From: an uncultured Actinomycetes bacterium
GTDB taxonomy: Bacteria; Actinomycetota; Thermoleophilia; Solirubrobacterales; Solirubrobacteraceae
Assembly (NCBI GenBank): GCA_937888775.1
Contig: CALAQT010000460.1
Coordinates: forward strand, 1-9,842
Length of the DNA stretch: 9,842 bases
Reading direction: 5' to 3'
The notes beneath the pieces were generated by a model. It was not told the origin of the DNA. It saw only the letters and a list, made by a program, of their open reading frames with translations, and ran no database searches. How positions within the stretch are numbered: position 1 is the stretch's first letter; each line of letters starts with the position of its first letter. Shown one piece after another: positions 1 through 7,992 of this stretch. Made by a program: the position numbers and the translations under genes.

Positions 1-89
1 GCCGCGCCGGCTCGGGCGCGGCGGCGCTCGGTCGCTGGGTCGTCGCTGCGCTGGCGCCGGCCCGTTGGCGGGCGGCGCGCGGAGGGCAT
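1..89 (-). CDS. N-terminus of the gene after uppS, probably phosphatidate cytidylyltransferase (CdsA); partial
   Basis: An ATG at 89-87 opens a frame that stays open to the window edge (29 codons seen, beginning MPSARRPPTGRRQRSDD). The start is well supported: it overlaps the uppS stop as TGATG, and a GGAGG ribosome binding site (plus-strand 96-100) sits six bases upstream inside the last uppS codons. The visible part is Arg/Pro-rich, hydrophilic and probably disordered, so the sequence itself does not identify the product. The CdsA call rests on gene order: cdsA, which makes CDP-diacylglycerol for phospholipids, very often follows frr-uppS in bacteria. Basic cytoplasmic N-terminal tails before the first membrane helix are common in actinobacterial CdsA proteins. 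That a gene starts here is fairly sure; its identity is inference. Confidence 0.55.
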   Translation of the reverse strand, partial: MPSARRPPTGRRQRSDDPATERRRARAGA

Positions 90-792
90 CAGCGGCCTCC
101 GAAACGACGCCGGCGGGCGGTGTACTCGCTCAGCGCGCGCTCGAACACCTCGCGGGAGAAGTCCGGCCAGAGCTCGTCGCAGAAGATCAGCTCCGAGTAA
201 GCGCCCTGCCACAGCAGGTAGTTGGAGATCCGTTGCTCGCCGCTGGTGCGGATGATCAGGTCAGGGTCGTGCATGTCAGGCGCATAGAGATGGTCATGGA
301 ACTCCGCCTCGGTGGTTCCGGTAAAGGTTCGCGCTGCGTCGACGATCTCCGCCCGGCCGCCGTAGTTGAAGGCCACGAACAGGGTGATCCGCCGATTGTC
401 GGCGGTGGTGCGCTCGGCCCACTCCATCCGCTCGATCAGCGCCACGGGCACTGGGTCGCTACGGCGGCCGATGAAGCGCATCCGCACGCCCTCGGCGTGC
501 AGCTCCGGAGTCTCGGCCTCGATCCGCCGGGCGAACATGTCCATCAGCGCGGCGACCTCGCCATCGGAGCGGTTCCAGTTCTCGGTCGAGAACGAGTAGA
601 CGGTCAGCTCGGCGATGCCCAGCGTCACCGCATCACGGAGCCTGGCCTTGACGGCGTCGGCGCCGGCCTCGTGCCCGGCGACGACGGGCAGCCCTCGCTG
701 CTGGGCCCAGCGGCCGTTTCCGTCGGTGATGATCGCGACATAGCGGGCCCGTTGCGGCACGTCGGCGCCGTCTGCCTGCACTCCGCGGCCCA

Positions 793-793
<1 letters not shown>
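89..793 (-). CDS. uppS: Isoprenyl transferase (undecaprenyl diphosphate synthase family)
   Basis: This cis-prenyltransferase condenses isopentenyl diphosphate onto an allylic primer to make the long-chain polyprenyl diphosphate that carries cell-wall precursors. The 234-residue product has the family landmarks: DGNGRWA near the N-terminus with the catalytic Asp at 24, His41, YSFSTENW at 66-73, and the C-terminal IRTSGEQRISNYLLWQ block (181-196) followed by SELIF, whose Glu201 matches the Mg-binding Glu. Length is slightly below the usual ~250. The start is GTG at 793-791, sharing one base with the frr stop (TAGTG); GGAGGT just upstream is formed by the last frr codons. GTG codons 5 and 12 are possible alternatives. 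The usual IMDGNGRW reads ITDGNGRW here, a Met-to-Thr change beside the catalytic Asp. Product chain length cannot be read from sequence. Confidence 0.95.
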
Positions 794-2694
<1,901 letters not shown>

Positions 2695-2698
<4 letters not shown>

Positions 2699-4008
2699 GC
2701 TGTCTCCTCGGCGGGCCTGTCGGCTGAGGCAGCGGCATCGGCGTCGGAAGCGGGCTGAGTCTGGTGCGCGGACTCGAGCTCGGACTCCGCGACAGGCGGC
2801 GGCTCGGGAACGGACTCGGACTCCGCCACCGGCACGACATCCTCGACCGCAGCAGGCGCGGCCTCGGCAGCCGGCGCAGCCTCCAACCCCGTGGTGGCGT
2901 TTGCCGATTCGGTAGCGGCCGCGTCAGTGGCATCCTGAGCCGCCTGGGTCTCGGCTTTGATCCGCGCCTGTTCGGCGGCTGCGTTGGCGGCATCCTGACG
3001 CGCCTGCTGTTGAGCTTGCAACAGCGCCTGCTCCTGGGCTTGCAACAGCGCGTTCTGCTCAGCTGCGCCCGGCGCAGCCTGGGCCTCGACGGGCGGTGCA
3101 GCTTCCGCCACCTGCGCAGCGGCTGCGTTGGCGGCCTCCTGGCGTGCCTGCTCCTCGGCTTCCAGCCTGGCCTGCTCCTCTGCCTCTGCGCGGGCCTTCT
3201 CCTCGGCCTCAAGGCGGGCCTTCTCCTCGGCCTCCCGGCGCGCCAGCTCTTCGGCCTCGCGGCGCGCACGCTCCTCTGCCTCCTGGCGCTCGCGCTCGAG
3301 TCGCGCCCGTTCCTCCTCGGCGCGGAACACGCCGTGGCCCTGGGCGACGACATCGCCGATCGCCCCGGCGATCGCCGCGCACGACCTGATCGCATCGTCG
3401 TTACCGGGAATCACGTAATCGATGCCCTCGGGATCGCAGTTGGTGTCGACCAGGCCGATGATCGGAATCCGCAGCCGCTGGGCCTCGCGGACAGCGATCA
3501 CCTCGGTCTTGAGATCGATCACGAACACGGCGTCGGGAACGCGCTGCATGTTCTTCACGCCGCCGAGGTTGGCGCGCAGCTTCGCCAGGTCGGCCTGCGC
3601 GGCCATCCGCTCGCGCGTCGGCAGCAGTTGCAGCTGTCCTTCGGCCTCGTAGCGCTCCAGATCGTGCAGCCGCTTGATCCGCAGCGAGATCGTCTGGAAG
3701 TTGGTCAGCAAACCGCCCAGCCAGCGGTGGTTGACGTACGGCATGTCGGCCGCGGAGGCGAAATCCCTGACGGCATCACGGGCCTGCTTCTTGGTCCCGA
3801 CAAACAGGACCGTGCCGCCGCGCAGCGCGATGTCAGAGGCGAATCGCCGGGCGTTCTCCAGCAGTTCTTCGGTCTGGAGAAGATCGATTATGTAGATACC
3901 ATCCCGCTCACCGAAGATGAAGCGGCGCATCTTGGGGTTCCATCGTCGCGTCTGGTGACCGAAGTGCACACCGGCCTCCAGCAGCTCTTTGATTCCGACT
4001 TGAGCCAC
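2695..4008 (-). CDS. rpsB: 30S ribosomal protein S2 with a long acidic C-terminal extension
   Basis: S2 binds the back of the small subunit between head and body, near S1 in other bacteria. Residues 1-229 are a full S2 domain: IKELLEAGVHFGHQTRRWNP (6-25), GIYIIDL (37-43), VLFVGTKKQA (67-76), YVNHRWLGGLLTNFQTI (91-107), LGGVKNM (148-154) and DTNCDPEGIDYVIPGNDDAI (188-207). The frame is open further upstream to 4152, but GTG at 4008 is the right start: it gives the usual MAQVGIKEL and has a strong AAGGGAG site eight bases upstream. The product is 437 residues against a usual 230-300. The extra ~205 residues comprise a charged helix of EAEExARx octads (243-290), an Ala/Gln-rich part (about 291-365), and a Pro/Ala/Glu/Asp-rich tail (about 370-437) that is probably disordered. 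The tail is strongly net acidic (roughly 50 Asp/Glu to 19 Lys/Arg by hand count), unusual for a ribosomal protein. It is read in frame straight into the tsf overlap, so it is not a frameshift artefact. Confidence 0.96.
3014..3051 (-). repeat. Second 24-base-period direct repeat in the S2 tail
   Basis: The 14-base plus-strand word gcttgcaacagcgc occurs at 3014-3027 and again at 3038-3051, exactly 24 bases (eight codons) apart. It encodes the repeated Ala-Leu-Leu-Gln-Ala-Gln segment of the Ala/Gln-rich part of S2. The period matches the EAEExARx array upstream, so both parts of the tail may have grown by duplication of an eight-codon unit. Confidence 0.75.
3139..3282 (-). repeat. Six tandem 24-base units coding EAEExARx in the S2 tail
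   Basis: S2 residues 243-290 are six consecutive eight-residue units: EAEERARR, EAEELARR, EAEEKARL, EAEEKARA, EAEEQARL, EAEEQARQ. A degenerate seventh (EAANAAAA) follows. Positions 1, 3 and 4 are always Glu, positions 2 and 6 Ala, and position 7 Arg. Glu3-Arg7 in every unit, with Glu1-Arg/Lys5 and Glu4-Arg8 in some, are i to i+4 pairs, the salt-bridge pattern of a single alpha-helix rather than a seven-residue coiled coil. At DNA level the units are similar but not identical, consistent with old slippage duplication under selection for the protein. Confidence 0.9.
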
Positions 4009-4016
4009 GGTTACTG

Positions 4017-4027
4017 CTCCCTTTTTT
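4017..4027 (-). promoter_or_regulatory. Ribosome binding site that decides the rpsB start
   Basis: The minus-strand sequence AAAAAAGGGAG lies eight bases before GTG at 4008. This strong site, the only A-run of its kind nearby, picks the GTG over the upstream ATG at 4152. The upstream ATG would add 48 residues with no counterpart in S2 proteins. Confidence 0.8.
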
Positions 4028-4041
4028 ATGTTGTGAGTGCT

Positions 4042-4067
4042 GGCCCGAGCGGCGGCGCTCGCGGGCC
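4042..4067 (-). other. Hairpin in the rpsB leader
   Basis: On the minus strand GGCCCGCGAGC (4067-4057) can pair with GCTCGGGCC (4050-4042) around a GCCGCC loop, giving nine pairs with a two-base bulge. It ends 33 bases before the rpsB GTG. It is followed by A-rich sequence, not a run of U, so it is not an intrinsic terminator for rluD. It shares two bases with a weaker CCCC/GGGG pairing at 4066-4081, so the two would compete. A regulatory role is a guess. Confidence 0.4.
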
Positions 4068-4166
4068 CCAGGGATCCGGGGTAGGGCGCGATCCGCGCAA
4101 ACGGGGTCGTCGATTGGGTTTCGATCAAGTTTACGCAAGTACCGGCGCGCACCTACGTTGGGGTCA

Positions 4167-5108
4167 TCAGCCCTCACCCTCGGCCTCGGCCAGTTCCAGC
4201 GCGCGGGCCAGATCCTCGGGCAGTGGCGAGCGCAGGTCCACGGCCGCCGCGGTGACCGGATGGACGAAGGCGAGCCGCTGGGCGTGCAGGAACTGGCGCT
4301 CCAGTCCATAGGCACCGCGCGTCCCGTAGGTGGGATCACCGCACACCGGATTGCCGATCGCCGCCAGGTGAACCCTGATCTGATGCGTGCGCCCGGTGTC
4401 CAGCATCACCCTCAGCAGCGCCGTCCGGGCCAGCAGCCGCTCTAGCTCGAAATGGGTCCGCGCATCACGCGGAACATCGGTATCGATCGACATCCGCACC
4501 CGGTCGCGGCGGTCGCGGCCGATCGGCGCGTCGATCGTCCCGGTGCGCGCCGCCGGGTGTCCCGCCACCAGCGCCAGGTACTCGCGGCGGATCTGGCGAT
4601 CGGACAGCATCTGCTTGAGCGCGCGATGGACCGGATCACTCTTGGCCACCACCATCAGGCCGGACGTGTCGCGGTCCAGCCGGTGCACGAGTCCCGCCCG
4701 CCAGGCCTGGTCGCCTCCGGCTCCACGGCCGGCCAGCGCCTGCGCCAGCGTCCCGGTCCTGTGCCCGCGGGCCGGATGGACGACCACCCCGGCCGGTTTG
4801 TCGACGACCAGCAGGTGCTCGTCCTCATAGGCCACCGTGAACGGCACATCGACCGCTTCGGCTTCCGGCGGCTCGACGCGGCCATCGACCTCGATCCGCT
4901 CCCCCGCGCTGACCGCATGGCGCTTGGCCCGCGGGCGACCGTCGACGCGGACCCGGCCGGCATCGATCAGCGACTGGGCGCGGGCTCGCGAGCCCAGCGG
5001 AGTGGCCAGGAAGCGATCGAGCCGGATGCCCTGCGCATCATCCGGGACGGTGATGGCCACGATCGCCGGCTCCGGCCACGCCGCGCCACCATCGTCTTGA
5101 CCGCTCAT
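4167..5108 (-). CDS. rluD: RluA/RluD-family 23S rRNA pseudouridine synthase
   Basis: These enzymes isomerise selected uridines in RNA to pseudouridine. The 313-residue product starts with an S4 RNA-binding domain (about 27-75, with RLDRFLA and AGRVRVDGRP). The catalytic domain follows with VVDKPAGVVVHP (101-112), the motif LVHRLDRDTSGLMVVAK (140-156) containing catalytic Asp145, and GRTHQIRVHLAAIGNPVCGD (239-258). S4 plus this domain and the length match RluD/YlyB-type proteins; the exact target (RluD positions in 23S helix 69 or another site) cannot be read from sequence. The ATG at 5108 has GAGGGG nine bases upstream and lies 21 bases after lspA, the usual partner of this gene. The last residues are Ala/Glu-rich and variable. 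Confidence 0.92.
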   Translation of the reverse strand: MSGQDDGGAAWPEPAIVAITVPDDAQGIRLDRFLATPLGSRARAQSLIDAGRVRVDGRPRAKRHAVSAGERIEVDGRVEPPEAEAVDVPFTVAYEDEHLLVVDKPAGVVVHPARGHRTGTLAQALAGRGAGGDQAWRAGLVHRLDRDTSGLMVVAKSDPVHRALKQMLSDRQIRREYLALVAGHPAARTGTIDAPIGRDRRDRVRMSIDTDVPRDARTHFELERLLARTALLRVMLDTGRTHQIRVHLAAIGNPVCGDPTYGTRGAYGLERQFLHAQRLAFVHPVTAAAVDLRSPLPEDLARALELAEAEGEG

Positions 5109-5146
5109 CCCGGCATTCCCCTCGCGGCTTCACCGCTCATCCCGGC
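5100..5146 (-). repeat. 15-base direct repeat across the lspA end and rluD start
   Basis: The plus-strand word accgctcatcccggc occurs at 5100-5114 and 5132-5146, 32 bases apart. The right copy encodes the last lspA codons and stop; the left copy spans the rluD ATG and its first codons. The most likely origin is a small local duplication around the start site. It also creates an 11-codon frame (5140-5105, MSGEAARGMPG) whose TGA overlaps the rluD ATG. Confidence 0.6.
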
Positions 5147-5618
5147 GACCGCCCTCCAGCACGTACAGCAGCGCCAACACCCCGAACGTGATCGCCGTGT
5201 CGGCCAAGTTGAACGCCGGCCACAGCGGCAGCTTGACGAAGTCGGTCACCGATCCGTGGGCGAGCCGGTCGATCAGGTTGCCCAGCGCGCCGCCGACCAG
5301 CAGACCGCAGGCCAGCCACAGCCAACGCCGCGCCGGGTGCAGGATGAAGAATCCGACCAACGCCGAGAGCGCGACCAGGGTGACCACCAGCACCACCGCG
5401 CCGCCACCGGCCAGGAAGCCGAACGCGACGCCGTTGTTGGTCACGTGGACCAGATTCACGCCGGGCAGGAACTTGTGGACATCACCGACCGCGATCCCGG
5501 ACCGGACCGCCTGCTTGGTCACCTGATCGAGGATCACCACCACGATCACGACCGCCACCGCACGCGCGACCGCGGCCAGACGCGTCCTCGGCGATACCCT
5601 CGCCCCGGCGGAGACCAC
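5130..5618 (-). CDS. lspA: Lipoprotein signal peptidase (signal peptidase II)
   Basis: LspA is a membrane aspartyl protease that removes the signal peptide from lipidated prolipoproteins. With the GTG start at 5618 it has 162 residues, typical for the family, and about four membrane helices (near 12-31, 68-92, 98-116 and 141-154). Key blocks are DQVTKQAV (31-38), the conserved loop HVTNNGVAFGFL (58-69), GNLIDRLAHGSVTDFV (113-128) and PAFNLADTAI (134-143). The catalytic aspartates should be Asp117 and Asp140. The frame is open further upstream, but that part overlaps yggT and lacks LspA features. The GTG shares one base with the yggT stop (TAGTG), and the preceding bases are pyrimidine-rich with no Shine-Dalgarno, so translation probably depends on termination-reinitiation from yggT. 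Confidence 0.95.
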   Translation of the reverse strand: MVSAGARVSPRTRLAAVARAVAVVIVVVILDQVTKQAVRSGIAVGDVHKFLPGVNLVHVTNNGVAFGFLAGGGAVVLVVTLVALSALVGFFILHPARRWLWLACGLLVGGALGNLIDRLAHGSVTDFVKLPLWPAFNLADTAITFGVLALLYVLEGGRRDER

Positions 5619-5920
5619 TAGCCGGAGATTAGGTTGACCACGATCGTGCGCACGACGACCAGCAGGATGATCGCGATCATCGGCGTCAGATCGAACATCC
5701 CGATCGGCGGGATGAACCGGCGAAAGATCCGCAGGTAGGGCTCGCACACGTCGCGCAGGAAATTGAGCACCACATCCGACCACCGCGAATAGGGTGTCCG
5801 CACCCCGAACGAGAACAGCAGGTTGAGCAGGATGTAGACGAAGATCAACACGATGTAGACCTCAAACAACGCGTTGACATAGCGGGCGATGTCGACCCGG
5901 GTGACGGCCGTGAGCAGCAT
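5618..5920 (-). CDS. YggT-family small integral membrane protein
   Basis: This 100-residue protein has two hydrophobic helices (about 17-39 and 76-97). They flank a cytoplasm-side segment with the family signature: SDVVLNFLRDVCEPYLRIFR (48-67), then RRFIPPIGMFDLTPMIA (67-83), corresponding to the usual P-hydrophobic-R-IPPIGG-D-SP pattern. YggT proteins occur beside sepF and divIVA in Gram-positives and cyanobacteria and have been linked to envelope or division processes and stress tolerance, but their biochemical role is unsettled. The frame is open far upstream opposite proC, but ATG at 5920 gives a normal-sized protein and shares a base with the proC stop (TGATG). GGAG lies ten bases upstream. 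A GTG two codons earlier is an alternative start. Confidence 0.88.
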   Translation of the reverse strand: MLLTAVTRVDIARYVNALFEVYIVLIFVYILLNLLFSFGVRTPYSRWSDVVLNFLRDVCEPYLRIFRRFIPPIGMFDLTPMIAIILLVVVRTIVVNLISG

Positions 5921-6675
5921 CAGCACGCCGCTCCGCAGACCGCGTCGATCGCGGACTGGAACGCTCCCCGCACGCCGGCCTGTTCCAGCGCACACAGACC
6001 GCGGGCGGTGGAGCCACCCGGCGAGGTGACCTCGCGCCGCACCGCCAGCGTGTCGTAGCCGCGGGCCGACAGCAGCGCTGCGCTGCCCGCCATCGTCTCC
6101 ACCACCAGCCGCGAGGCGAGGCCGGGATTCAGGCCGTAGCGGACCGCGGCGTCGATCTGCGCCTCGGCCAGCAGCGCTTGGTAAGCCGGGCCGACGCTCA
6201 TCACGGCCGCCGCCGCATCGATCAGGCGCTCCTCCAGCTCGACCACCAGCCCCAGCCGCTCGAATCGCGCGACGACCTCGGCCTCCAGGATCGAGTCGAC
6301 GCCGGGGGCCGGCGCGTAGCAGACGATCCCGCGGCGCACCTCGACCGCCGTGTTGGGCATCAGACGGAACACAGGCACGCCCGGGTAGGCGTCCTGCAGA
6401 TGGGCGATCGAGGCGGCTCCGAGCACCGACGCCACCGCGCTGACGTGGCCGGCCAGCTCCCCCGCCACGCTCCTCAGCTGGGCGGGCTTGTGACATAGGA
6501 CGATCAGATCGGCGCGCTGTGCCACGGCGAGGTTGTCGGCCAACGCTTCGCCGCCCAGCTCCCGGGCCAGTTCCGCGGCCCGACCCGACCCCGAATCCGA
6601 ACACAGCACGGGATCGCCCCAGCCGCGCGCCAACGCACGCGCCATGTTGCCAGCTCCGATCAGGCCGACTCGCAT
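5920..6675 (-). CDS. proC: Pyrroline-5-carboxylate reductase
   Basis: ProC reduces pyrroline-5-carboxylate to proline with NAD(P)H, the last step of proline synthesis. The 251-residue product begins directly with the Rossmann motif MRVGLIGAGNMA, which fixes the start. It then shows HKPAQL (62-67), FRLMPNTAVEVRRG (103-116) and the C-terminal helical domain with SVGPAYQALLAEAQIDAAVR (160-179) and EVTSPGGSTARGL (215-227), including the TSPGG signature. It is a little shorter than the common ~265-270. The usual SGSGPAY reads MSVGPAY and SPGGTT reads SPGGST, mild departures that keep the active-site Thr-Ser-Pro-Gly-Gly. No Shine-Dalgarno is visible before the ATG. It lies 63 bases after sepF and overlaps yggT by one base. 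Confidence 0.93.
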   Translation of the reverse strand: MRVGLIGAGNMARALARGWGDPVLCSDSGSGRAAELARELGGEALADNLAVAQRADLIVLCHKPAQLRSVAGELAGHVSAVASVLGAASIAHLQDAYPGVPVFRLMPNTAVEVRRGIVCYAPAPGVDSILEAEVVARFERLGLVVELEERLIDAAAAVMSVGPAYQALLAEAQIDAAVRYGLNPGLASRLVVETMAGSAALLSARGYDTLAVRREVTSPGGSTARGLCALEQAGVRGAFQSAIDAVCGAAC

Positions 6676-6691
6676 AGCTGAAATCTACTGG

Positions 6692-6706
6692 GCCCGGCGA
6701 CCGGGC
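6692..6706 (-). other. Small GC hairpin in the sepF-proC gap
   Basis: The minus-strand bases GCCCGG-TCG-CCGGGC form a perfect six-pair stem with a three-base loop in the 63-base gap between sepF and proC. No U-run follows, so it is not a canonical intrinsic terminator. It could affect mRNA processing or attenuate read-through, or be incidental in GC-rich DNA. Confidence 0.3.
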
Positions 6707-6738
6707 GCCGATCGTATGGCCGCGCGGGCGGCGACACC

Positions 6739-7287
6739 CTAGGACTGGTTGAAGAAGCCCTTCTCAACCAGTCGCGCACGCTCCTCGGCGGAGACCTCCA
6801 CGTTGCGGGGCGTGAGCAGGAAAACCTTGTCGGCGATCCGCTGCATGCCTCCGTCCAGCGCATAGGTGAGGCCGCTGGAGAAGTCGATCAGCCGCTTGGA
6901 CAAGTCCGTGTCGGTGCCCTGGAGGTTGATGATCACCGGAATCGCGTCCTTGAACTTGTCCGCGACGTCCTGCACGTCGTTGAAGTTCTTGGGGGCGACG
7001 ACGTGCACCCGTACGTCGCCGCCGCGGCCATTTCCGGCGCGCGCGCCGCCGACCGGGCGCAGCGAGGTGGTCCGCCGCTCGCTGCCGGAATCGTCGGCGA
7101 AGATGTCGTCGAACTCGTCACGGCGCCGCCGGCTGCTCAGGCGCCTGACGTTGGGACGTTCGCGGTAGGTGTCCTGCAAGTCGACCTCCGGCTCGCTGTA
7201 GGGCTCGATCTCCTCGTCCTCGTACGCATCGTCTTCGGCGAGCCCGAAGTAGACGAGCGTGCGATGCCAGGTGTCTCGGAAGGCCAT
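6739..7287 (-). CDS. sepF: Cell division protein SepF
   Basis: SepF tethers FtsZ filaments to the membrane and is an essential division factor in actinobacteria that lack FtsA. The 182-residue product has the expected three parts. First is an N-terminal membrane-binding amphipathic helix (MAFRDTWHRTLVYFGL, 1-16). Next comes a charged disordered linker (about 17-90) that is acidic, then Arg-rich near 48-57. Last is the compact SepF domain (about 91-178), with VVAPKNFNDVQDVADKFKD (96-114), VIINLQGTD (118-126), IDFSSGLTYALDGGMQRIA (134-152) and KVFLLTPRNVEV (154-165). It ends in GFFNQS. The ATG at 7287 has no obvious Shine-Dalgarno, and 45 bases separate it from yggS, which could hold a weak promoter although I see no clear hexamers. 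Confidence 0.96.
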   Translation of the reverse strand: MAFRDTWHRTLVYFGLAEDDAYEDEEIEPYSEPEVDLQDTYRERPNVRRLSSRRRRDEFDDIFADDSGSERRTTSLRPVGGARAGNGRGGDVRVHVVAPKNFNDVQDVADKFKDAIPVIINLQGTDTDLSKRLIDFSSGLTYALDGGMQRIADKVFLLTPRNVEVSAEERARLVEKGFFNQS

Positions 7288-7332
7288 GTGCGTGTCAGGG
7301 TTCGCGTAGGGGGCGGTTTTCCCTGCACATGA

Positions 7333-7992
7333 TTATGGCGCGCCGGCGTACAGAGTTGTTCCCAGACGCACGATCGTGGCCCCTTCCTGGGCCGCGACGA
7401 CGTAGTCCTGACTGGTCCCCATCGACAAGTGGGAGAGCCCGTGGCGCTGCGCCAGCTCCCGCAGGGCGGCGAAATAGGGCCGGCTGTCCTCCGGTGCCCG
7501 CGCTTCCGGCGGCATCGTCATCAGCCCCACGACCGGGACCGGGCAGCGGGTCAGAAAACCGGGAAGCTCGGAGGGCGCGACTCCCCCCTTGCCGGGCTCC
7601 TGGGCGACGTTGACCTCGATCAGCACCCTGGTGTGCTCGTCGCCGTGGCGCTCCAGGGCTTCCAGCACGGACTCGCTGGCGACGGAGTGGATGAAGCGGA
7701 CGTGGGGCAGGATCTGACGGACCTTGCGGCTCTGCAGGTTGCCGATGAAGTCCCAGGTGAAGCGTTGCGGATACGCCGCCTGCTTGGCCAGCAGGTCCTG
7801 CGCTCGGTTCTCGCCCAGCAGCGTCAGGCCCGCCTCGGCGAGCGTGCCCAGCTCGCCGACCGGCACGTACTTGACCGCGGCGAGGATCTGCACCTCATCG
7901 GGATCGCGACCGGCGGCCGCGATCTGAGCTCGGGCCCGGTCCAGATTTGCCCGTACGAGCTCGGCGGTGAGGCCCTCGATCAGCTCAACCAC
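7333..7992 (-). CDS. YggS/PROSC-family pyridoxal phosphate homeostasis protein
   Basis: This family folds like the alanine racemase N-terminal barrel, binds pyridoxal 5'-phosphate on a lysine and helps control free PLP; no enzymatic reaction is established. The 219-residue product shows ILAAVKYVP (36-44) with the PLP lysine at 41, GENRAQDLLAK (60-70), WDFIGNLQSRKV (80-91), IEVNVAQEPGKGGV (125-138), GLMTMPP (156-162) and the phosphate-binding end HLSMGTSQDYVVAAQEGAT (188-206), VRLGTTLYG-like (208-216). It begins at GTG 7992, 13 bases inside the pgeF end, and its Shine-Dalgarno is weak, so coupling to pgeF is likely. The pgeF-yggS-sepF order is a classic actinobacterial division-cluster arrangement. 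Confidence 0.94.
   Translation of the reverse strand: MVELIEGLTAELVRANLDRARAQIAAAGRDPDEVQILAAVKYVPVGELGTLAEAGLTLLGENRAQDLLAKQAAYPQRFTWDFIGNLQSRKVRQILPHVRFIHSVASESVLEALERHGDEHTRVLIEVNVAQEPGKGGVAPSELPGFLTRCPVPVVGLMTMPPEARAPEDSRPYFAALRELAQRHGLSHLSMGTSQDYVVAAQEGATIVRLGTTLYAGAP

Larger units (their letters stand above)
4009..4166 (-). promoter_or_regulatory. Intergenic promoter/leader region of the rpsB operon
   Basis: This is the only gap over 100 bases in the window, lying between the rluD stop and the rpsB start. Read on the minus strand it opens with a relatively AT-rich stretch (about 4112-4140) that contains a -10-like TAAACT at 4133-4128, though I see no convincing -35 box at proper spacing. 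Further down are inverted repeats at 4086-4098 (GCGCG/CGCGC, three-base loop), 4066-4081 (CCCC/GGGG) and 4042-4067. Position and content suggest a separate promoter with a structured mRNA leader for the translation operon. In E. coli the rpsB leader is the target of S2 autoregulation; whether that applies here is inference. Confidence 0.5.

Noticed and set aside
3139..3282. Tandem repeats considered as a CRISPR array
   Set aside because: The units are directly adjacent without unique spacers, keep a 24-base period and encode an in-frame protein repeat.
4017..4067. Hairpin followed by a plus-strand T-run (4022-4027) as a possible terminator
   Set aside because: On the plus strand the T-run comes before the hairpin, not after it; on the minus strand the run is A and forms the rpsB ribosome binding site.
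4009..4152. An upstream ATG at 4152 as the rpsB start
   Set aside because: It would add 48 residues with no S2 similarity that read through the structured leader and the ribosome binding site; the GTG at 4008 fits the family start.
2764..4311. A 515-codon plus-strand open frame opposite rpsB, rich in Leu, Gly and Arg
   Set aside because: It is the antisense shadow of rpsB and its repeat-coded tail; the minus frame has unmistakable S2 motifs, and high GC leaves few stop codons in opposing frames.
4452..5621. A 389-codon plus-strand frame opposite rluD and lspA
   Set aside because: It has His/Arg/Asp-rich low-complexity composition with no domain, and both genes beneath it carry clear catalytic motifs on the minus strand.
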